Source of the DNA: DASSKP01 sp035695045
GTDB taxonomy: Bacteria; Actinomycetota; Actinomycetes; JAFAQI01
Direction: 5' to 3'
DNA length: 64,000 nt
Assembly: GCA_035695045.1 (NCBI GenBank)
Contig: DASSEX010000086.1
Location: 1-64,000, forward strand
In this document: positions 53,445-60,903 of the stretch, one piece after another
Position numbering within the stretch: position 1 is the first letter of the stretch
How the letters are laid out: each line of letters begins with the position of its first letter
The notes under the pieces: generated by a model
Databases searched by the model: none
Told to the model about the DNA's origin: nothing
What the model saw: the letters and a program-made list of their open reading frames with translations, nothing else
Position numbers and translations under genes: made by a program

Positions 53445-54262
53445 CCGACATCGACACCGGCACCAACGACGTCCTCGCCTCGGTCGACGACGGTGTCGCC
53501 GTCGTCACCCTCAACCGGCCGGAGCGACGCAATGCGTTCTCGATGCCGATGGTGGAGGCGCTCGGCGACCTGCTCGCGCGGCTCGAGGTCGACGACGACG
53601 TCGGCGCTGTCGTGCTGACCGGCGCGGGCGGCGCCTTCTGTGCGGGTGGCGACGTCAAGGCGATGGCCGAACAGAGCGGCGGCTTCGGCACCGACATCCC
53701 GTACGACGTCCGCGTGCACGCCCAGCGGCTGAACCAGCGCGCGACCAGCGGGCGGCTCTGGGCGATGCCTAAGCCGACGATCGCCGCCGTACCTGGGCCG
53801 GCGGCCGGCGCGGGCCTGTCGCTGGCGCTGTCGTGCGACCTCCGCTACGCGGCGGACACGGCGATCTTCACGACCGCCTTCGCCAAGGTGGGCTTCGCCG
53901 GCGACTACGGCGGCACCTGGTTCCTCACGCGGCTCGTCGGCAGTGCGAAGGCGAAGGAGCTCTACTTCCTTTCCGAGCGCATCGACGCGAAGCAGGCTGT
54001 CGACCTCGGCATCGTCAACGGCCTGTTCCCGGCCGAGTCGTTGCTCGAGGAGACCGTCGCGATCGCGAAGCGGCTCGCCGACGGTCCACGCGTCGCGTAC
54101 CGCTACATGAAGGAGAACCTCAACCGAGCGGTGCACGGCGAGCTCGGCGAGTGCCTCGACCTCGAGGTGACCCATCACGCGCACACCGGCATGACCGAAG
54201 ACCATCGCGAAGCGGCACTCGCCTTCGTCGAGAAGCGCGAGCCGCAGTTCCACGGCCGCTGA
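53441..54262 (+). CDS. Enoyl-CoA hydratase/isomerase-family protein
   Basis: 273 residues from ATG 53441. Crotonase features: VAVVTLNRPERRNAFSMPM, the oxyanion segments GAFCAGGDVKAM and PGPAAGAGLSLALSCDLRYA. Two Glu/Asp positions expected for hydration are near FGxxGDYGGTWFL (Asp instead of one Glu), so the enzyme may be an isomerase or dehalogenase-like crotonase rather than a hydratase. Coupled to the VOC gene. Confidence 0.88.
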   Translation: MTDIDTGTNDVLASVDDGVAVVTLNRPERRNAFSMPMVEALGDLLARLEVDDDVGAVVLTGAGGAFCAGGDVKAMAEQSGGFGTDIPYDVRVHAQRLNQRATSGRLWAMPKPTIAAVPGPAAGAGLSLALSCDLRYAADTAIFTTAFAKVGFAGDYGGTWFLTRLVGSAKAKELYFLSERIDAKQAVDLGIVNGLFPAESLLEETVAIAKRLADGPRVAYRYMKENLNRAVHGELGECLDLEVTHHAHTGMTEDHREAALAFVEKREPQFHGR

Positions 54263-54293
54263 CAGCCAGGTTCACCGCCGTTGAAGCTGTGTT

Positions 54294-54336
54294 CCGCAGC
54301 GGGCTGAGCACGCACTTGGTCTTCACTCCGCTGCGG
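54294..54336. terminator. Weak convergent hairpin
   Basis: ccgcagcgg (54294-54302) pairs with ccgctgcgg (54328-54336) around a 25-base loop, between the convergent crotonase and 60-residue protein genes. No T-run; may act in both directions. Confidence 0.4.
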
Positions 54337-54347
54337 GCGATCGAGGG

Positions 54348-54530
54348 TCAGCAGCCTTCGCGGCGGTGATACTCCTGCGAGGCGTTGGCGATGAGCTGTT
54401 CGAGTTGCTGCACGGCCGAAGCGAACGCACGTGCACTCACCCCGTCGCCCCGTGTCACCGCGAGCGCATGTTCACGTCGCGCCCGACCCAGGCTGTCCGC
54501 AAGCTGCGCGAGCTCCCCCACCGCTGTCAC
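54348..54530 (-). CDS. Small helical protein, 60 aa
   Basis: GTG 54530, overlapping the upstream monooxygenase stop by four bases (GTGA). The sequence is entirely helical and Ala/Gln/Arg-rich (VGELAQLADSLGRARREHALAV, AFASAVQQLEQLIANASQEYHRR). No recognised family. Coupling to the FAD enzyme suggests a linked function. Confidence 0.62.
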   Translation of the reverse strand: MTAVGELAQLADSLGRARREHALAVTRGDGVSARAFASAVQQLEQLIANASQEYHRREGC

Positions 54531-55738
54531 GACCGGATCGGCTCCCGACCCCGTACGACGCCAGGGGCGCTCACACGCAGCACGTCCACGAGCGGCGAGC
54601 CCGGCCGGGAGATCGCCCGGTCACGCACCACGGCCCGCGCGATCCGCTTCGCGTCGATGCCGAGCTCGCGGAACATTCCGCTGATCGGGTTGGTGAACCC
54701 GGTGAACCACAGGCGCGGAGCGGCGGGATCGGTCGCGCCACCGCGCACGCGCGGCCGCCCGTCCGGACCGAGGACGCCGAGGTGGCCGACCAGCCGGTCC
54801 AGCCCGCGGCGGTATCCGGTCGCTGCGATGACGACATCCGCGCGCCGACGGCTGCCGTCGGCGAGCAGGACGTGGTCCCCCTCGAATCCTTCGACGGCCG
54901 GCACGACGACGATGCGTCCGGCCTTCAGCTGCTGGAGGAAGCCGGCGTCGATCAGCGGGATCTGGTCGTCACGGAGCACTCGCTCGTAGAGGCCGTCCTT
55001 CGGGGTGGGCAAGCCGTAGGCCGACAAGTCGCCGACGTCCATCCGACGGACTGCCGCCGCGATCCGGTCGAAGACCTTCGGTGGGAGATGACGGAACAGC
55101 ACGCCGAGAGCGAGCGAAGGAACGCCGTACTTCTCCCGCAGGACGATGTGCGGTGGGGTGCGAACCGCGAGGGTCACCTCCCGCGCTCCGCTCTCGACCA
55201 GGTCGACCGCGATCTCGGCTCCGGTGTTGCCTGACCCGACGACGAGGACGGACTTGCCGACGTACGGCGTCGCGTTGCGGTACGCGCTCGCGTGCACGAG
55301 CTCCCCCGGGAACTCCTCCGCTCCGGGCCACGACGGCATGACCGGCGTGTGGTTGTGTCCGGTCGCCACGATGACGTACCGCGCGTCGAAGTCGCCGACA
55401 GAGATGCGCACCGTCCAACCGTCGTCCGCGCGACGGTCGATCGCCGTGACCTCGGTGTTGAGGCAGACGTCGAGCCGGTGATGCGCGCTGTAGGACTCCA
55501 GGTAGCGGACGACGTCGTCCCTCGCCACCCACCGCCCGTAGCGCCGCGGGATCCGGTAGCCCGGCAGGTGCGACAGCCACCGCGCGGTGTGCAGGTGCAG
55601 CCGGTCGTAGTGCCCGCGCCAGCTGCTGGCGATGGCCGGAGCGCGGTCGATGACGACAGTCTCGATACCCGCCCGCTGCAGCATCGCCGCCGCCGCCAGA
55701 CCACCCGGTCCGGCGCCGATGACCACGGCTTCGGGCAC
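54527..55738 (-). CDS. FAD-dependent monooxygenase/oxidoreductase
   Basis: 403 residues from GTG 55738. FAD-binding GAGPGGLAAAAML at the N-terminus, a second dinucleotide loop VVGSGNTGAEIAVDL for NADPH, the intermediate WRGHYDRLHLHTARWLSHLPG and ATGYRRGLDRLVG near the end. The layout fits flavin-containing/Baeyer-Villiger-like oxygenases and YUCCA/CzcO-like proteins; exact reaction unknown. Confidence 0.9.
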   Translation of the reverse strand: MPEAVVIGAGPGGLAAAAMLQRAGIETVVIDRAPAIASSWRGHYDRLHLHTARWLSHLPGYRIPRRYGRWVARDDVVRYLESYSAHHRLDVCLNTEVTAIDRRADDGWTVRISVGDFDARYVIVATGHNHTPVMPSWPGAEEFPGELVHASAYRNATPYVGKSVLVVGSGNTGAEIAVDLVESGAREVTLAVRTPPHIVLREKYGVPSLALGVLFRHLPPKVFDRIAAAVRRMDVGDLSAYGLPTPKDGLYERVLRDDQIPLIDAGFLQQLKAGRIVVVPAVEGFEGDHVLLADGSRRRADVVIAATGYRRGLDRLVGHLGVLGPDGRPRVRGGATDPAAPRLWFTGFTNPISGMFRELGIDAKRIARAVVRDRAISRPGSPLVDVLRVSAPGVVRGREPIRS

Positions 55739-55851
55739 GCGCGAGCCTCCTGTGCGAACTGGACAGGCCAGGACCGGAACGAGGTACGGCCATCTTCGCC
55801 GACCGGCCCACCGGGTCCCCCCGGCGGGTCGCCCTCGATAGCGTCGCCGTC

Positions 55852-56223
55852 GTGGAGATCTGGTTCAACCCCAAGTGCTCGAAATGCCGAATGGCGAAGG
55901 AAGCGCTCGACGCCGCCGGCGTCGACTACACCATCCGCCGCTATCTCGAGGAGCCGCCGAGCGCGGACGAGCTGCGCAAGGTGCTCGACCAGCTCGGGCT
56001 GGAGCCGTGGGACATCACCCGGACGAGCGACCCGCTGGCCGAGGAGGCGGGGGTCGCCGGCTGGCCGCGGGACCGCGACGACTGGCTGAGTCGCCTCGCC
56101 GCCAACCCCGCGCTGATCCAGCGGCCGATCCTCGTGACGCCCGACGGGGAGGCGTGGGTCGCTCGCGACCCTGAGACGGTGAAGACCGCGGTGGAGCACG
56201 CGCTGCCGGCCACGAGCGGCTGA
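55852..56223 (+). CDS. ArsC/Spx-family (thioredoxin-fold) protein
   Basis: 123 residues from GTG 55852. NPKCSKCRMAKEAL places Cys residues at 9 and 12 in a CxxC, and ALIQRPILVTPDGEAWVARDPETVK is the typical C-terminal half with the RP motif. Members reduce arsenate with glutaredoxin or act as Spx-type regulators; without other ars genes nearby the arsenate role is only possible. One base separates it from the sulfotransferase gene. Confidence 0.87.
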   Translation: MEIWFNPKCSKCRMAKEALDAAGVDYTIRRYLEEPPSADELRKVLDQLGLEPWDITRTSDPLAEEAGVAGWPRDRDDWLSRLAANPALIQRPILVTPDGEAWVARDPETVKTAVEHALPATSG

Positions 56224-56224
56224 G

Positions 56225-57148
56225 GTGCTGCCGACCTTCTTCGTACTCGGCGCCGCGCGCTGCGGAACGACGTCCCTGCACTACTGGCTCGGACAGCATC
56301 CGGAGATCGCGATGTCGGCGATCAAGGAGCCCAACCATTTCGTCTTCCGGCAGGGTCCGGACGGGCCGCTCCCCTGCATCGCCGACGACCGGCGGCTGCT
56401 CGCGAAGTCCGTCCCGGACCGGACGGCGTACGAACGGCTGTTCCCCGCGACAGGCGTGCGGGTGGCCGGAGACGCCTCGCCGCTCTATCTCTACACACGC
56501 GAGACACCGGGACTGATCGCGGCCGCCGTCCCGGACGCGCGCCTCATCGCCGTCGTGCGTGAGCCGGTCGAACGCGCCTGGTCGCACTTCGTCTACGTGA
56601 ACGACGGGCTGGGCGACGAGGCACCGAAGGCTTTCGCGGAGGCGGCGCGCGACGAGCTGCCGCTCGGCTACGAGCCCTACCGCACCGGGACGCACTTCGT
56701 CCGGCTCAGCCGGTACGCCGAGCAGCTGCAGCGCTACCTCGCGGTCTTCCCCCGGGATCGGCTGCTCGTCCTTCCGTACGCCGACCTCGTCCGCGAGCCG
56801 TCGGCTGCGCTGCGCCGGATCTGTGAGCTGCTCCAGGTCGAGCCGGCGTTCGAGTTCGACACGAGCGTCGCCTACAACCCGTCGACAGGGGCGGAGTCGC
56901 CGTTCGGCCGGATCGACCGCGCGTTGCGACCGGCGTTCCCGTATCTCAAGCGCGCGCTGCCCAGCGCCGTCGCCGGGCGCCTTGCCGCCCGTCGGGCTCG
57001 GCTGCGGGCGGCGCACAGAAGCTCACATGCGCTGGAGCCGACCGAGGACACGCGTGTGCGGCTCACGGAGCACTTCCGGCCGGACGTCGAGTGGCTTGCT
57101 CGTGAGTTCGGCGTCACGTTCGGCGGGTCACCGCCGCCGGCGTCGTGA
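56225..57148 (+). CDS. Sulfotransferase (PAPS-dependent)
   Basis: 307 residues from GTG 56225. 5'-phosphosulfate loop GAARCGTTSL (residues 8-17) and the 3'-phosphate motif AVVREPVERAWSHFVY. A fold of the heparan/NodH-like bacterial type. It adds sulfate to an unknown acceptor, possibly a glycan or lipid. It is probably cotranscribed with the ArsC-like gene. Its 3' end overlaps the convergent DUF4192 gene by 21 bases. Confidence 0.9.
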   Translation: MLPTFFVLGAARCGTTSLHYWLGQHPEIAMSAIKEPNHFVFRQGPDGPLPCIADDRRLLAKSVPDRTAYERLFPATGVRVAGDASPLYLYTRETPGLIAAAVPDARLIAVVREPVERAWSHFVYVNDGLGDEAPKAFAEAARDELPLGYEPYRTGTHFVRLSRYAEQLQRYLAVFPRDRLLVLPYADLVREPSAALRRICELLQVEPAFEFDTSVAYNPSTGAESPFGRIDRALRPAFPYLKRALPSAVAGRLAARRARLRAAHRSSHALEPTEDTRVRLTEHFRPDVEWLAREFGVTFGGSPPPAS

Positions 57149-58252
57149 CCGGCTGAGCCTCGCGACCTCCGAGGCGCAGCCGGTGCCGCACTTCCGGACC
57201 TCCTCCGGAGGGACCTGATGCTGCAGCATCGTGGCGAGGTACTGCGCCATCACATAGTCCGGCTCGCTGCGCAGCGCGCGCTCGAAGGCTGCGGCCGCGA
57301 CCACGCCACTCCCGTCGAGGTAGTGCGCGTAACCGACCAGCGTGCAGACCGCCGCGTCATGCGGTGGCTGAGTCCGGCGGGCGACGGCGGTCATCAGCCG
57401 CAGCAAACCGTCGTCGACCTGGCTCAGCCTGACCAGCAGCGCGTCGCGGAGCAGCTTGTCACCGAGGGCAACAGCGACCCTGGCGGCCTCGTCGTCACTG
57501 AGCGACGCGCGCGGGTCGACGAAGCACTCGGCGAGCCGGTCGATCTCGCCCTGCATCGCGTCGGAGAACGCGAGCAGGCCGACGTCGAGCATCTCGTCGG
57601 TCGCGCGGGTCTGCGCCTGGCGCATCGAGACCGCGGCGATGCCGCCGACCGGCTGGACCGAGGCGACGAGCTCGTCACGCGAGTCGAGCACGACGTTGCC
57701 GAGCGCGGCGTGCTCGGCGGCGAGAGCGACCGCATCGGGCGACTGCCGGTCGATCAACCTGCCTTCGGGCGGGCAGCAGCGCATGTCGGCACAGAGGTAG
57801 GACCACAGGCGATCGCCCGCGACGAGCGCCGCGTCGGCGAGGGGCGCGCCGAGGGCCGCCGCGACGGAGTCGACGAGGCGCCGACGAGGAAGTCGGCCGT
57901 CCACCGGCGCCTCGGCGCTGTGCACGAACAGCAGCACCGCATCTGCGCGGGCGTTGACCATCCGGGTCGCGACCTCGCCCGCGACCGCCTCGGTGATCGA
58001 CGGGTCGGCGTCAGACGCGGGCAGGTCGAGTCGCAGCGAGAACGTCATGCGCTCGCGCGGTCCGCACAACGCGACGGCAACGAGGCTTTCGGTCGGGCGG
58101 AAGCCGATCATGTGCTCGACCGCGACGACGATCGAGGACAGATCGCTCAGCCGAACCACGGTGGGTCGACGGTTTCGCTCGGCAGCAGGCATGCGCGGAC
58201 TCTCGCCGGCGGCGCGCGCCGCCGACACGGTCCCGAGGACAGCTGTGGACAC
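57128..58252 (-). CDS. DUF4192-domain protein
   Basis: 374 residues. GTG 58252 is used here; ATG 58192 is possible. The DUF4192 pattern starts at TVVRLSDLSSIVVAVEHMIGFRPTESLVAVALCGPRERMTFSLRLDLP, continues with the Arg/Asp-rich VVLDSRDELVASVQP, and ends with repeated helices (VCTLVGYAHYLDGSGVVAAAAFERALRSEPDYVMAQYLATML). Widespread in actinobacteria with no established role. Confidence 0.9.
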   Translation of the reverse strand: MSTAVLGTVSAARAAGESPRMPAAERNRRPTVVRLSDLSSIVVAVEHMIGFRPTESLVAVALCGPRERMTFSLRLDLPASDADPSITEAVAGEVATRMVNARADAVLLFVHSAEAPVDGRLPRRRLVDSVAAALGAPLADAALVAGDRLWSYLCADMRCCPPEGRLIDRQSPDAVALAAEHAALGNVVLDSRDELVASVQPVGGIAAVSMRQAQTRATDEMLDVGLLAFSDAMQGEIDRLAECFVDPRASLSDDEAARVAVALGDKLLRDALLVRLSQVDDGLLRLMTAVARRTQPPHDAAVCTLVGYAHYLDGSGVVAAAAFERALRSEPDYVMAQYLATMLQHQVPPEEVRKCGTGCASEVARLSRSRRRRR

Positions 58253-58281
58253 CGACGGCGTACCGATCGGCTGCGGATAAC

Positions 58282-59013
58282 TCAGCGGTTCTCGCGGATG
58301 TCGCGGACCGTCCCGTTGTCCCCCGACATCATCACGTCGACCAGGAAGCGCGCCGAGTCTGCCGGATCCAGCAGCTCGCCGCGCTGGTGCAGGCCGTGGA
58401 AGCGGTCGTGGAACTGCTCACCGACCTGGTCGCGCGGCATCGACCGCATGAACGTCTGCATCTCCGTGTCGACGACGCCGGGGCGGACCGCGTTGACGGT
58501 GACGCCGGTCCCCTCGACCTCCTTCGCGAGGTGCAACGTGAACATGTCGAGTGCGGCCTTGCTGGTGCTGTAGGCGTTGGCGCTCGGCATCCCCGGCGGC
58601 GAGGCCGCCCCGCTCGAGATCGTCACGATCCGACCCCATCCGCGGTCGAGCATCCCCGGCAGAGCAGCCCGGACGACGCGCACCGCTCCGAACAGGTTGA
58701 TGACGACGTCCTGCTCCCACTCCGCGACATCGGTGTCGGCGAACCGTTGCAACGGCCAGACGACCCCGGCGTTGGCGACGACGACATCGACATCACCGAT
58801 CCGCGGCATCGCGTCGGCGACCGAGGACGCGTCCGCCACGTCCATGACGACGGCGGCGCCACCGATGTCGGCGGCCACCGCCTCGATCTCCTCGCGGGTG
58901 CGGGCCGCGACCGTCACCGTCGCACCGTCCGCCGCCAGCTGACGGGCGATCGCCGCACCGATGCCGCGACCACCGCCGGTGACCAGCGCGCGCCTTCCGT
59001 CCAGCCGACCCAT
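58282..59013 (-). CDS. SDR-family oxidoreductase (FabG-like)
   Basis: 243 residues from ATG 59013, which has agagg nine bases upstream (ATG 59022 sits right at it). TGGGRGIGAAIA, NAGVV, catalytic Ser SSGAASPPG and YSTSK. The short length and VRPGVVDTEM match classical short-chain dehydrogenases using NAD(P). Substrate unknown. It is divergent from the LLM gene. Confidence 0.9.
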   Translation of the reverse strand: MGRLDGRRALVTGGGRGIGAAIARQLAADGATVTVAARTREEIEAVAADIGGAAVVMDVADASSVADAMPRIGDVDVVVANAGVVWPLQRFADTDVAEWEQDVVINLFGAVRVVRAALPGMLDRGWGRIVTISSGAASPPGMPSANAYSTSKAALDMFTLHLAKEVEGTGVTVNAVRPGVVDTEMQTFMRSMPRDQVGEQFHDRFHGLHQRGELLDPADSARFLVDVMMSGDNGTVRDIRENR

Positions 59014-59049
59014 GTGGGGCATCCTCTCCGCTCGCGGTTGGATGCACTC

Positions 59050-59958
59050 ATGCAGATCGGTTTCGGCATTCCGGTATCCGGGTCATGGGCGACGCCCGAG
59101 AACATCGTCGAGATCAGCCGCAAGGCGGAGAACCTCGGCTACGCGTCGCTGTGGAGCTTCCAGCGCACCGTCTTCCCGGCCGACGACTCGATCGCGGCGC
59201 CGTACCGCAGTGTGCACGACCCGCTCGCGATCTCCGCGTACGTCGCCGCCGTGACCGAACGCATCCGGATCGGCATCGCGATCGTCAACCTGCCGTTCTA
59301 TGCACCGATCGTGCTCGCGAAGACGCTGACGAGCATCGACCTGCTGAGCGACGGCCGGCTCGACGCCGGGCTCGGGCTCGGCTGGAACCCGGACGAGTTC
59401 GCCGCGGCCGGCGTGCCGATGGAACGGCGAGGCGCGCGCGCCGACGACTTCGTCGCCTGTCTGCGCGCGATCTGGTCACCCGACGAGATCGTCGAGCACC
59501 ACGGCGAGTTCTACGACGTGCCGCGCGGCAAGGTCGACCCCAAGCCGGCGCAGCGACCCCACCCACCGATCCTGCTCGGCGGCAGCGCCGAGCCCGCGCT
59601 GCGACGCGTCGGGCGCATCGCGGACGGCTGGATCTCCGCGAGTCGGTTCGAGGCGGCCAAGGTTCCGGCCGCGGTCGAGACGATCCGTGCATCGGCGCGT
59701 GACGCCGGCCGCGACCCTGCCGAGCTGCGCGTCGTCATCCGCGGATCCGTGAAAGTCCGGGAAACCGACGAGGAGACGCCGCTCACGGGCACGGTCGAGA
59801 AGATCAGGCGCGACATGGCGGCGTACGCGGATGCGGGCGCGACCGAGCTGTTCGTCGATCTCAACTTCGACGAGCAGATCGGCAACCCGCAGGCCGATCC
59901 GAACGAGAGCATGCGCCGCGCCCATGCCGCGCTGGAGGCGTTCGCGCCGGCATCCTGA
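59050..59958 (+). CDS. LLM-class F420-dependent oxidoreductase
   Basis: 302 residues from ATG 59050. Luciferase-like barrel: GFGIPVSGSWATPENIVEISRKAENLGYASLWSFQR, VTERIRIGIAIVNLPFYAPIVLAKTLTSIDLLSDGRLDAGLGLGWNPDEF (F420 site) and PPILLGGSAEPALRRVGRIADGWI. It reduces or oxidises an unknown compound using F420. It is divergent from the SDR gene. Confidence 0.93.
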   Translation: MQIGFGIPVSGSWATPENIVEISRKAENLGYASLWSFQRTVFPADDSIAAPYRSVHDPLAISAYVAAVTERIRIGIAIVNLPFYAPIVLAKTLTSIDLLSDGRLDAGLGLGWNPDEFAAAGVPMERRGARADDFVACLRAIWSPDEIVEHHGEFYDVPRGKVDPKPAQRPHPPILLGGSAEPALRRVGRIADGWISASRFEAAKVPAAVETIRASARDAGRDPAELRVVIRGSVKVRETDEETPLTGTVEKIRRDMAAYADAGATELFVDLNFDEQIGNPQADPNESMRRAHAALEAFAPAS

Positions 59959-59976
59959 CCAGGCCTACCCTGATGC

Positions 59977-60330
59977 ATGGCCTCCGACCGACCGCGGACA
60001 CCGCGACTGCGGCCGATCTCCCCCGGGACGATCGCCGACAACGTTCGCGCGAGCGAGGGCGTGTCGGACGAGGAGCTGGTCGCTCGGCTCTACGAGGCGT
60101 TGGCCGCCCTGCCGGCGGCCGAGCGGGCCGCGGCTGTCGTCGCCTTCGGTCTCGGCGAGGGGCACGCGGGGGTCGCGGAGGAGCTCGGCATCGACCCCGA
60201 GGACGCCGATGCGCTGACCCGCAACGCGCTTCAGCTGCTGCGCGGCGCGCTCGGTGACGTCGACCTCGACGACCCGGTGTTCTTCGGCCGGCTCGAGCGC
60301 CGCCGCGGCCACCGGCCACCGGAGGCATGA
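59977..60330 (+). CDS. Hypothetical protein with sigma-region-4-like HTH
   Basis: 117 residues. EELVARLYEALAALPAAERAAAVVAFGLGEGHAGVAEELGIDPEDADALTRNALQLLRGAL resembles sigma-70 region 4 (helix-turn-helix with a preceding ALPxxxR segment), but region 2 is missing. DNA binding is inferred. It follows the LLM gene by 18 bases and may be in its operon. Confidence 0.7.
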   Translation: MASDRPRTPRLRPISPGTIADNVRASEGVSDEELVARLYEALAALPAAERAAAVVAFGLGEGHAGVAEELGIDPEDADALTRNALQLLRGALGDVDLDDPVFFGRLERRRGHRPPEA

Positions 60331-60406
60331 CCCCGGCGAAAGCCATGATCCGGGATGTTGCGGCCACCGGTGCGTGACTTCTGCGACTGCGGGGCACCAC
60401 GTCGGC

Positions 60407-60565
60407 ATGACCGAGCTACCCAGCGATGTCGACCCGGCCATCGGCGAGCACGTGATCGCGATCCGCAACCGCTTCGGCGTCGACGGACTACGGGAGGCGC
60501 AGCGCCTCATCGCTCTCGAGATCGCCATCTTCGAGGACAGCTACCGCGACCTCGAGTCGCTCTGA
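60407..60565 (+). CDS. Small protein, 52 aa
   Basis: ATG 60407 with weak ribosome site. Sequence is acidic and helical (IGEHVIAIRNRFGVDGLREAQRLIALEIAIFEDSYRDLE). No family. It is bounded by the hairpin at 60572, consistent with a real 3' end. Confidence 0.5.
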   Translation: MTELPSDVDPAIGEHVIAIRNRFGVDGLREAQRLIALEIAIFEDSYRDLESL

Positions 60566-60571
60566 GCCGTT

Positions 60572-60615
60572 CAATCGCGGGCTGATGCCGGTCTGTCGCC
60601 ATCAGCCCGCGATTG
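60572..60615. terminator. 16-bp hairpin terminator
   Basis: caatcgcgggctgatg (60572-60587) pairs with catcagcccgcgattg (60600-60615). Loop of 12 bases. Shares atcgcgggctgat/atcagcccgcgat with the hairpin at 26467-26506. It ends the LLM-side unit on the plus strand. Confidence 0.85.
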
Positions 60616-60632
60616 GTGAGCCGGACACACGA

Positions 60633-60780
60633 AAGCCCCGGATGGTGTCCGGGGCTACGCGCGCCGACCCGCCAGGTCTGCCTCTCGGCACTGGTTCGCT
60701 CTGAGCGACAAAGGTTGGGACCGGGGGCCATGGATCGGGCCGGCGGACGCCTTGCGGCGTCCTGCAGATCAACGTAGCGC
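60633..60780 (-). ncRNA. Candidate structured non-coding RNA
   Basis: Read on the minus strand it has, in order: gctacg (60778-60773) closing with cgtagc (60659-60654); hairpin ggacgcc-GCAA-ggcgtcc (60762-60745); stem cgccggccc (60745-60737) with gggtcggcg (60670-60662); hairpin tcgct-cag-agcga (60708-60696); ccag-tgcc-GAGA-ggca-gac-ctgg (60694-60672); and a terminator agccccgga-tccggggct (60656-60634 region) followed by ttt. Two loops are GNRA tetraloops only on this strand. No open frame fits here. Confidence 0.5.
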
Positions 60781-60903
60781 ACGCGTGGTGAATTCCGTTC
60801 GGACCCGCCGGACCGATCGTTTTGTCGCAAAAGGAAGGAGTTCCTCGCTCGACGGGTAAGTCTCGGGACGCCACCGGCGGTCCGATCAAGGGAGATCCCC
60901 GTC

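Noticed and set aside
55852..57148. Arsenic-resistance operon
   Set aside because: The ArsC-like gene is next to a sulfotransferase, with no ArsB/Acr3 or metal-motif ArsR nearby.
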